NCBI RefSeq assembly: GCF_007830455.1 | Contig: NZ_VLLB01000002.1 | Location: forward strand, 620,001 to 684,000 | Direction: 5' to 3' | Length of the DNA stretch: 64,000 nucleotides | DNA from: Pseudoduganella lurida | GTDB taxonomy: Bacteria > Pseudomonadota > Gammaproteobacteria > Burkholderiales > Burkholderiaceae_D | Part shown: positions 59,001-64,000 of the stretch, piece by piece | Layout of the letters: each line of letters begins with the position of its first letter | Numbering within the stretch: the first letter of the stretch is position 1 | Notes under the pieces: model-generated | What the model was told of the DNA's origin: nothing | Seen by the model: only the letters and a program-made list of their open reading frames with translations | Databases searched by the model: none | Position numbers and translations under genes: made by a program

Positions 59001-59511
59001 TGAAGTCGATGCCGCCGCCGGCCAGTTCCAGCACGTTCAAGTCGAACGTCACGACGCCGCGTGCGAGGTAGTGACGCAGGTCCTGCGGTGCGGCCGCTTC
59101 GAAGCGCAGCGCGGCGTACCAGGACTTCTGCCAGACCAGCGTGACGGCGCGGCGGCCCTCGACCTGGTGCACCGCCGCCCGCACGACGGCGTCGGGCTGC
59201 TTCGCGCCCGGAGGCACGGTCACTGCAGCGCCGGACAGCGTGACAACGTTTTCAGGATCGGCCGCAAGAACACGCCAGCCGGCAGCGGCCTGGCCGTTCG
59301 ACAGGGTAATGGTGGGCGGGGCTGCGGCTGCGGCAGGCTGCATGAACAGGACTGCAAGGGAGACTGCAAGCGAGAATGCGGGCGAGAATGCGAACAGGAG
59401 CGCGATCGAGAATGCAAACGGCCGCGCGCACGCGGCCGCGGCGGGCACGGGCAGTGCCGCCAGCTTCATGGGCCCGGGCAGCGGCAGCAGCTTTACGGGA
59501 AGCGCGCGCAT
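56041..59511 (-). CDS. Fusion protein: ExoP-like CBM + SGNH esterase + GH74 xyloglucanase
   Basis: A 1156-residue secreted protein. Residues 1-63 are an unusually long hydrophobic leader. Residues about 66-245 resemble the galactose-binding-like domain of ExoP (GWRTVSIALQCFHRDGDPFEAVVKPF). Residues about 262-472 are an SGNH/GDSL esterase: block I FLGDSITEGW (Ser298), GFGGDRTENILWRL, AGTNNTG (block III) and DLLHPNERGY (Asp447, His450). From about 475 comes GH74: SVAIGGGGFVSAV, YARTDVGGAYR (Asp505) and SSIGDYDGFRH (Asp880 region), with BNR-type SRDAGATW/SDDGGAHW repeats of a twin propeller. GH74 endo-cuts the xyloglucan backbone; the esterase could remove O-acetyl groups from side-chain galactose. 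Such a fusion is not one I recognise. Start 59511 is tentative; 59469 is the alternative. Confidence 0.9.
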   Translation of the reverse strand: MRALPVKLLPLPGPMKLAALPVPAAAACARPFAFSIALLFAFSPAFSLAVSLAVLFMQPAAAAAPPTITLSNGQAAAGWRVLAADPENVVTLSGAAVTVPPGAKQPDAVVRAAVHQVEGRRAVTLVWQKSWYAALRFEAAAPQDLRHYLARGVVTFDLNVLELAGGGIDFKLDCGADCERKVPYVLPARAAAGKGWRTVSIALQCFHRDGDPFEAVVKPFSVEGTGAGDVAIANVRIAAQGTPNTPCADYRTRAVTPEPLQQAWALDWWLPRHEQRIRENAERRAAGTVPQLVFLGDSITEGWARAGAQEWSRRYARYHPVNLGFGGDRTENILWRLQHGEVDGLDPRVVVLMAGTNNTGSRQDDPDHTAAGVRRIVDELLERLPRTKVLLVGVFPRDGVASLSRRLNTAVNERIARLADGRRVFYADFSAAFLDADGVLSPDIMPDLLHPNERGYAIWGAAMDPVLQPLLTGYAWDSVAIGGGGFVSAVIPSPAQRGVVYARTDVGGAYRREGDRWVPLLDCLDEDHTGLLGVEALATDPRDAGKVYLLAGTAYLNGGRSAVLRSRDYGRTFAVTDVTPQFTAHGNGMGRGNGERLAVDPGDGDVLYAGTRAHGLFRSRDAGATWQRLDGLDVTATPNGAGIAFVLPDPASVSNGAARRLFVGISRPGPNLYRSDDGGATFAPVAGTPPCLLPQRGAFDGAGNLYVTFANGAGPHPRGDEPMDRGAVWKYAIAAGEGQDVTPGTRAAYSGISVARDNPRRVLVSTISLYAQQGDAKGDRLLISDDGGAHWTDLVARGFVKDDAGVPWLKGHAIHWASTFAIDPFDAHAAWVTSGNGVFHTANLDAVPVTWRFDVKGLEETVPLGLVSRAGAPPVSSIGDYDGFRHADPAQYGLIHQPQMGTTFGLAFAGTQPQILARAGKAVQVSRDGGEHWRAGRAMHGRNGQVALSADGRVLLHSPDKSAVTYRSIDDGDTWSAAAGIDGARPVADPVDATRFYAYRDGAFLVSSDGGRSFVPRAQLPPGGSDLVRPVPGAGGDVWVALKDGGLTRTRDAGVTFSRIDGVTYAGAVGFGKAAPGSDFPALYLWGTVDGLRGVWRSLDAGNHWLRVNDDAHQYGGPGDGRFVVGDMNVFGRVYMSTAGRGIVYGEVRREERGRD
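59345..59425. repeat. Short imperfect direct repeats in the GH74-fusion leader
   Basis: Several close copies of GCGAGAATGCG-like units (for example near 59369, 59381 and 59406) encode the repeated AFS/SLAV segments of the hydrophobic leader (FAFSIALLFAFSPAFSLAVSLAVLF, residues 32-56). The pattern suggests slippage expansion of the signal peptide core. Confidence 0.6.
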
Positions 59512-59565
59512 GGTGTCTCGTCGTTATGGTTATGGGTCATTCTGGTCCACGTTCCGCACGGTCGG

Positions 59566-59579
59566 CAATTATGAAATTG
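59566..59579. promoter_or_regulatory. CAATT-N4-AATTG motif upstream of the GH74 fusion
   Basis: CAATTATGAAATTG lies in the 116-bp gap between galM and the GH74 fusion. A CAATTG also occurs 72 bases upstream of xylR (61990-61995). A/T-rich CAATT-type half-sites are plausible XylR contacts. The gap could hold an internal promoter for the xyloglucan genes. This is a weak call. Confidence 0.3.
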
Positions 59580-59627
59580 ACCAGCGCGGTGAACGATATT
59601 TGCTTCAGGCGATGCATCTGCACCGGC

Positions 59628-60668
59628 TCAGGCCTGCAGCGAAACGCGGTACACGGTGGTCTGCGTGTACACCTGCCCGGGCCGCAGGATCACGTTGGCC
59701 GCATGCTGGCCGTTCAGCTGGTCCGGATACGCCCCCGCCTCGAGGCAGAAACCGTCGTGCCGCGCATATGGCTCGCGGTTGCGGCCCCGCACCCCTTCCA
59801 GCCCGTTCCCCGTGTAGAACTGCAGCCCCGCCTCGGTGGTGGCCACGTGCAGCTGGCGCCCCGAACCGGGATCGACGACTCGTGCCACGTTGCGCAGGCG
59901 CCACGCCTCGCGCGGTTCCGGCTCGTCCAGGCAGTAGCAGTGGTCGAACCCACCGGCCAGCCGCACCTGGGCATCGGGCCAGCGCAGGCGCGGGCCGATC
60001 GCGGCCGGCTGGCGGAAATCGAACGCCGTGCCGCCGACGGCCGTGCGGCCCACGGGGATGCCGGCCGGGTCGATCTCCAGGAAGTAGTCGGCGGCGATCT
60101 GCAGCATGTGGTCGCCCACGTCGCCGCTGCCGCCGTTCAGGTTGAAGCACGGGTGCGACGTGAGGTTCAGCGGCGTGGGCGCATCCGACGTGGCCTGGTA
60201 TTCGATCGACAGGCTGCCGTCGTCGTCGAGCTGGTAGAACACCTGCACGGCCACGTTGCCCGGGAAGCCGCCCTGCCCGTCCGGCGACACGTACGACAGC
60301 GTGAGCCCGCCATGCGCCATCTCGCCTTCCCAGTGCGCCGCATGGAAGCCCGCGTCGCCGCCGTGCAGGTGGTTGCCGCGGTCGTTCACGTCCGCCTGCA
60401 CCGTACGGCCATCGAGCTGGAAGCGGCCGCGCGCGATGCGGTTGGCCCAGCGGCCGATGATGGCGCCGAAGTAGGAGCGGTTGTGGCGGTACTGGTCGTC
60501 GTCCGGATAGCCCAGCAGGATGTCGGCCATGCGGCCGTAGCGGTCCGGCGTCCACCACGACACCAGCGCCGCGCCCCGCTCGCTGATCGTCACGCGCATG
60601 CCCTGCGCATTGGTCAGCGTGAACAGCTGGGCACGGGCGGCGGACGCGGCAACGTAGGTCATCTGCAT
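59628..60668 (-). CDS. galM: Aldose 1-epimerase (mutarotase)
   Basis: A 346-residue cytoplasmic enzyme interconverting alpha and beta anomers of aldohexoses, and often xylose. Family marks: GAIIGRWANRIARGRFQLDG with the Asn/Arg pair, NHLHGGDAGFHAAHWEG (active-site His region), NLTSHPCFNLNG (second His), FDHCYCLDE and LQFYTGN, GFCLEAGAYPDQLN (catalytic Glu). Start ATG 60668 overlaps the xylR stop (TGATG). Placement between xylR and xyloglucan hydrolases suggests it processes released xylose, glucose or galactose for catabolism. Confidence 0.93.
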   Translation of the reverse strand: MQMTYVAASAARAQLFTLTNAQGMRVTISERGAALVSWWTPDRYGRMADILLGYPDDDQYRHNRSYFGAIIGRWANRIARGRFQLDGRTVQADVNDRGNHLHGGDAGFHAAHWEGEMAHGGLTLSYVSPDGQGGFPGNVAVQVFYQLDDDGSLSIEYQATSDAPTPLNLTSHPCFNLNGGSGDVGDHMLQIAADYFLEIDPAGIPVGRTAVGGTAFDFRQPAAIGPRLRWPDAQVRLAGGFDHCYCLDEPEPREAWRLRNVARVVDPGSGRQLHVATTEAGLQFYTGNGLEGVRGRNREPYARHDGFCLEAGAYPDQLNGQHAANVILRPGQVYTQTTVYRVSLQA

Positions 60669-61918
60669 CACGCTTTCATCCCGGCGTAGTCGCGCGCATC
60701 GGCATCGCCGCCGCTGCCGCCGCGGAACGCCAGCGTGGTTGGCGCGGCCTCGGTGCGGGAGCGCTCCTGCCAGGCGCGCGGCGTGCAGCCCAGCTCCCGC
60801 TTGAACACGGAGTGCATGTACTGGCTGGAGGTGAAGCCGCAGCGGATCGCCACGTCCGTCAGGTTGCAGTCACCGCGCGCCAGGATGCCGGTGGCCGCTT
60901 CCAGCCGCAGGCGCAGGATCTCGTCATGCACGCTGCAGCCCAGCTCCTGCCGGAAGTAGCCTTCCAATGAGGAGCGCGAGATGCCCACGTAGTCCGCCAC
61001 CTGGTCCGTCTTGATGCCCTGGCAGGCGTACTGGCGGATGAAGTGGCGCGCCCGCATCACGTGCGGATGGCAGCCGCTTTCGTGCTTGCTGGAGGCGAGC
61101 ACATTGATGCCGGCCGGCGGCACCAGGATGCGCGTATCGGCCAGCCGCACGCCGTGCAGCATCTGGTCCAGCAGGTGGGCGGCGGTGCGGCCCATTTCCT
61201 GTGCGCCCTGGATCACGGAGCTCATGGGGATGCGCGTGAGCATGCGCGCCAGCGGATCGTTATCGATGCCGATGACGGCCACCTGCTCCGGCACCTCGAT
61301 GCCGGCCAGCGCACAGGCCTGCATCAGCTGGCGCGCCCGCGCATCGGTGACGGCGATGACGCCGACCGGCTTGGGCAGGCTGTGCAGCCAGGCGATCTGC
61401 TGCTCGACCGATTCGTTCCACTGCGAGGCGCTGGTGCACTGGCCGCGGTAGATCTCGGGCGCCAGCTTGTCGCGCACCATCAGCCGCGAGTAGGCTTTCT
61501 CGCGCTCCTGGGCCCAGCGGTTCTTCTGCGCCTCGGGCAGGCTGAACATGGCGATATTGCGCAGCCCCGCCTCGATCAGGTGGTCGTAGGCCAGCTTCAC
61601 CAGCTTGAAGTTATCGGTGGCCACGTACGGGATGCCGGCCGGGTAGTCGTCCGGGTTCTCGTACGAGCCGCCGACGGCCACCAGCGGCACGCTCGTGGCC
61701 GTGAGCGCCCGCGCCACCGTGGGGTCGTCGAAATCGGCGATGATGCCGTCGCCCTGCCAGTCCTCGATGCCGGACAGGCGCAGGCGGAAGTCCTCTTCCA
61801 GGAACAGGTCCCAGGCGGTGCGCGTCCCGGCCAGGTAGGCGGCGATCCCCGTGATCAGCTCGCGGTCGTAGATCTTGTTCGCGTTGAAAAGCAGCGCGAT
61901 GCGGTGCGTCTTCGGCAT
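60668..61918 (-). CDS. xylR: XylR-type xylose-responsive regulator (PBP-like sensor + AraC HTH)
   Basis: A 416-residue regulator with a LacI-like periplasmic-binding sensor domain (about 5-280: RIALLFNANKIYDRELITGIAAYL, VGVIAVTDARARQLMQACALAGIEVPEQVAVIGIDNDPL) followed by an AraC helix-turn-helix pair (VADYVGISRSSLEGYFRQELG, LTDVAIRCGFTSSQYMHSVFKRELGCTPRAW). This architecture is that of E. coli XylR, an activator that binds D-xylose. GGAGGAG precedes ATG 61918. It heads a same-strand array with galM and the xyloglucan genes. Xylose is the diagnostic monosaccharide of xyloglucan, so xylose-dependent induction of the array is a natural inference. Confidence 0.9.
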   Translation of the reverse strand: MPKTHRIALLFNANKIYDRELITGIAAYLAGTRTAWDLFLEEDFRLRLSGIEDWQGDGIIADFDDPTVARALTATSVPLVAVGGSYENPDDYPAGIPYVATDNFKLVKLAYDHLIEAGLRNIAMFSLPEAQKNRWAQEREKAYSRLMVRDKLAPEIYRGQCTSASQWNESVEQQIAWLHSLPKPVGVIAVTDARARQLMQACALAGIEVPEQVAVIGIDNDPLARMLTRIPMSSVIQGAQEMGRTAAHLLDQMLHGVRLADTRILVPPAGINVLASSKHESGCHPHVMRARHFIRQYACQGIKTDQVADYVGISRSSLEGYFRQELGCSVHDEILRLRLEAATGILARGDCNLTDVAIRCGFTSSQYMHSVFKRELGCTPRAWQERSRTEAAPTTLAFRGGSGGDADARDYAGMKA

Positions 61919-62249
61919 GTGGTGTCTCCTCCATGCTCCGGATTTTTTATCCGGATTTGTATTTGGTTGCGCTATCAAAGCGTCTGGACCAATTGTAATG
62001 GCGAAGCGGTCGTCGCGGCGCCATATGTTGCATTTTGCGCATCGCCGCGCAACACTTCAAGGCTGAAAATCACCGGCCGGGATTGCGTTTTTCGGGAGGC
62101 TGTGATGGGGCTTGCGGCGCGATTTCTGGCAGCCTCCAGCAAGGATTGCGGGGCGCGGGTATCATCCTGGCAGCGACGGTCCCGCCCGGTCGGCACGGTC
62201 GCATCGTCAGGCAACTGCCCTCTTTCCGCATCCATTTCAAGAATCGAAC
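61919..62249. other. Divergent intergenic region, 331 bp, xylR / old-yellow-enzyme gene
   Basis: Contains the xylR leader with two TCCGGATTT direct repeats (separate entry), the CAATTG at 61990-61995, and GC-rich sequence toward the flavin-oxidoreductase start. Both promoters should lie here. No coding frame or RNA gene is evident. Confidence 0.5.
61937..61958. promoter_or_regulatory. Direct repeat TCCGGATTT upstream of xylR
   Basis: Two copies of TCCGGATTT (61937-61945 and 61950-61958) spaced 13 bases start to start, 19-40 bases upstream of the xylR start codon. AraC-type proteins bind direct repeats, so autoregulation is possible. The second copy also lies in an ATCCGGAT palindrome (61949-61956). 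Function is inferred only from position and form. Confidence 0.4.
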
Positions 62250-63350
62250 ATGTCAGCACTCTTTACCGAATTCAAGCTCAAGGACGTTACCCTCCGCAAC
62301 CGCATCGCCGTCCCGCCCATGTGCCAGTACAGCGCCATCGACGGTTTCACCAACGACTGGCACCATGCCCACTACGCGGCGCTCGCCCGCGGCGGCGCCG
62401 GCCTCGTGATCGTGGAAGCCACCGGCGTCGCGCCGGAAGGCCGCATCACCCCCGGCTGCACGGGCCTGTGGGACGATGCCCAGGTCGAAGGCATGGCGAA
62501 GATCGCCGCCTCCATCAAGGCCGCCGGCGCCGTGCCGGGCATCCAGATCGGCCACGCCGGCCGCAAGGCCAGCGCCAACCGCCCATGGGAAGGCGACGAC
62601 CATATCGCCAACGATGCGCCGGGCGGCTGGCAAACCATCGGCCCGTCGCCCATCGCGTTCGGCAAGAACCTGCCGAAGGTGCCGCAGGAGATGACGATCG
62701 ACGACATCGAACGCGTCAAGGCGGACTTCGTGTCGGCCGCCATCCGTGCCCGCGATGCCGGCTTCGAATGGCTGGAACTGCACTTCGCCCACGGCTACCT
62801 GGCGCAGAGCTTCTTCTCGCCGCACTCGAACCATCGCACCGACCAGTACGGCGGCAGCGCCGAGAACCGCGGCCGCTTCCTGTACGAGACGTTTGCCGCC
62901 GTGCGCGAAGTGTGGCCGCAGAACCTGCCGCTGACGGCCCGCTTCGGCGTCATCGAGTTCGACGGCCGCGACGAGGAAACGCTGGCCGAATCGATCGCGC
63001 TGGTGAAGAAGATGCGCGAGGGCGGCCTGGACATGCTGAACGTATCCGTCAACTTCGTGATCCCGGAAACGAACATCCCCTGGGGCCCGGCCTTCCTGGC
63101 ACCGTACGCCGAACGCGTGCGCCGCGAAGCGGGCCTGCCGGTCGCTTCGTCGTGGGGCATCGACGCGCCGAAGAACGCCGAGCGCGTGGTGGCCGATGGC
63201 CAGATGGACCTGGTGATGATCGGCCGCGCGCACCTGGCCAATCCGCACTACCCGTACCGCGCCGCGCAGGACCTGGGCGTGCAGAAGCCTTCATGGGTGC
63301 TGCCGGCCCCGTATGCGCACTGGCTGGAACGCTACGCGCTGGCCGAGTAA
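62250..63350 (+). CDS. NADH:flavin oxidoreductase, old yellow enzyme family (YqjM-like)
   Basis: A 366-residue cytoplasmic FMN enzyme. It begins LFTEFKLKDVTLRNRIAVPPMCQYSAIDGFTNDWHHAHY and contains GIQIGHAGRKAS, FEWLELHFAHGYLAQSFFSPHSNHRTDQYGGSAENRGRFLYE, VASSWGI and DLVMIGRAHLANPHYPYRAA, all typical of the YqjM/XenA class with its conserved active-site Cys in PPMCQYS. These enzymes reduce activated C=C bonds of enones or xenobiotics with NAD(P)H. It is divergent from xylR with no obvious role in sugar use. The ribosome site is weak. Confidence 0.92.
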   Translation: MSALFTEFKLKDVTLRNRIAVPPMCQYSAIDGFTNDWHHAHYAALARGGAGLVIVEATGVAPEGRITPGCTGLWDDAQVEGMAKIAASIKAAGAVPGIQIGHAGRKASANRPWEGDDHIANDAPGGWQTIGPSPIAFGKNLPKVPQEMTIDDIERVKADFVSAAIRARDAGFEWLELHFAHGYLAQSFFSPHSNHRTDQYGGSAENRGRFLYETFAAVREVWPQNLPLTARFGVIEFDGRDEETLAESIALVKKMREGGLDMLNVSVNFVIPETNIPWGPAFLAPYAERVRREAGLPVASSWGIDAPKNAERVVADGQMDLVMIGRAHLANPHYPYRAAQDLGVQKPSWVLPAPYAHWLERYALAE

Positions 63351-63423
63351 GGTTTTCAGGCGCCCGGCCACATTGGCCGCTCCCGCGTGCATCTTTCCTG
63401 TCGACCCTGCAGGCAGCGGTCGT

Positions 63424-63454
63424 AAAAAAGCCGCGCCCCTTGCGGGAACGCGGC
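63424..63454 (-). terminator. Rho-independent terminator of the TonB receptor at the right edge
   Basis: A GCCGCG (63430-63435) / CGCGGC (63449-63454) stem with additional inner pairs (CCC/GGG) is followed on the minus strand by TTTTTT (63424-63429). It lies 38 bases past the stop of the receptor gene and also separates it from the convergent oxidoreductase gene. Confidence 0.85.
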
Positions 63455-63491
63455 AGCTGCCTCATCACAAGGATCGATCGTCGTTACGGCA

Positions 63492-64000
63492 TCAGAACTT
63501 GTACGTCAGCCCCACCACCGCGGAGCGGCCCGAGTGCACGTACAGCAGCGTGTCGTTGCGCTGGGTGTCGCGGCCGTAGCGCAGCGGTTCGTCCGTCAGG
63601 TTCTGGCCTTCCAGCGAGATGCGCAGGTTCGGCGTGAGCTGGTACGAGATGCTCGCGTCGATATTGGTCATCGGATCCACGGTGGTGAAGTCGTGGCCCT
63701 GCACGTCGCCCTGCACCGCGTTCAGGTAGCTGGAACGGTGCGCCAGCGAGGCGCGAGCGCTGAACTTGGCATCCTCGTAGTACAGCGTGAGGTTGTGCGC
63801 CTTCGGCGACAGGCCCGTGAAGTTGGCCTGCAGCGTGAGCTGCTCGTTGGCCGCCGTCGACGGGTTGTCCACGCGGGTGATGTAGGTGATCTTCGACTTC
63901 ACGTAGGTGTAGTTCGCCAGCAGGCCGAAGTTCTTCCACACGCCCGGCAGGAAGTTGAACGGCGCCTGCAGGTTGAACTCCAGGCCGTTCAGCGGGCCGC
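63492..64000 (-). CDS. TonB-dependent receptor, C-terminal fragment (5' end outside window)
   Basis: The last 169 residues of a TonB-dependent receptor barrel, open to the right edge. Typical strands are seen: GPLNGLEFNLQAPFNFLPGVWKNFGLLANYTYVKS, AHNLTLYYEDAKFSARASLAHRSSYL, TNIDASISYQLTPNLRISLEGQNLTDEPLRYG and the C-terminal strand SAVVGLTYKF with terminal Phe for BAM recognition. The SLEGQNLTDE block matches the one in the receptors at 15239 and 52926. Substrate cannot be read from the fragment. A good terminator follows. Confidence 0.93.
   Translation of the reverse strand, partial: GPLNGLEFNLQAPFNFLPGVWKNFGLLANYTYVKSKITYITRVDNPSTAANEQLTLQANFTGLSPKAHNLTLYYEDAKFSARASLAHRSSYLNAVQGDVQGHDFTTVDPMTNIDASISYQLTPNLRISLEGQNLTDEPLRYGRDTQRNDTLLYVHSGRSAVVGLTYKF

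Noticed and set aside
1..64000. tRNA, rRNA, insertion sequences or prophage genes
   Set aside because: None was recognised by eye; no transposase, integrase or structural RNA signature was seen, though a covariance search was not possible.

Overview
The window is GC-rich, gene-dense DNA from a Gram-negative bacterium. TonB-dependent outer-membrane receptors, lipoprotein signals, OmpR/EnvZ-type signalling, AraC and LacI regulators and many secreted glycoside hydrolases point to a plant-polysaccharide degrader. The protein styles and the GTGTCC...GGACAC intergenic palindromes look most like Oxalobacteraceae (Massilia/Duganella group, Burkholderiales). That placement is inference from family resemblance and was not tested by any search. 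No rRNA, tRNA, CRISPR array, transposase or phage gene was seen.

Layout. 1-5.2 kb: 3' end of a GH31 enzyme, an ATP-grasp-like protein and a secreted pectinesterase, then an intergenic stretch with a 14-bp tandem repeat. 5.2-8.1 kb: an unrecognised protein, a small conserved protein, and an AraC regulator carrying a repeat-encoded C-terminal tail, divergent from a short-chain dehydrogenase. 8.3-11.4 kb: a Tat-exported GH95 alpha-L-fucosidase and a cupin, separated by copies of a palindromic repeat. 11.4-23.2 kb: a divergent locus. On the minus strand lie a TonB receptor, a BNR_4 protein, GH105 and a DUF2264 protein; on the plus strand lie a LacI regulator, an MFS transporter and GH35. Two identical 18-bp palindromes sit between the two arms. 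The enzyme set fits removal of Rha-GlcA or unsaturated GlcA caps from galactan side chains, as in arabinogalactan protein or rhamnogalacturonan. 23.3-28.2 kb: ordinary genes (membrane HExxH protein, VOC protein, ClC channel, RTX/DUF4214 protein, LprI-like protein). 28.2-41.7 kb: a minus-strand locus of histidine kinase, response regulator, orphan sugar-binding protein, GH20, second orphan sugar-binding protein, unrecognised lipoprotein, TonB receptor and FucP-type transporter. 42-45.7 kb: NUDIX and histidine-phosphatase genes, then GH39 and ThuA-like secreted proteins.

46.2-61.9 kb is the centrepiece. It is a single-strand array of xylR, galM, an SGNH-esterase/GH74 fusion, a TonB receptor, a Bgl35A-like GH35, a PA14-containing GH31 and a GH3. 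This is a near-complete xyloglucan utilisation system: endo-xyloglucanase plus probable deacetylation outside, TonB-dependent uptake, then galactose, xylose and glucose removal, with xylose sensing and mutarotation encoded alongside. The GH95 fucosidase 35 kb away could supply the missing fucosidase. The window ends with an old-yellow-enzyme gene and the 3' end of a further TonB receptor with its own terminator.

Several long open frames lie antisense to the real genes. I treated them as composition artefacts. All functional calls rest on motifs recognised by eye.
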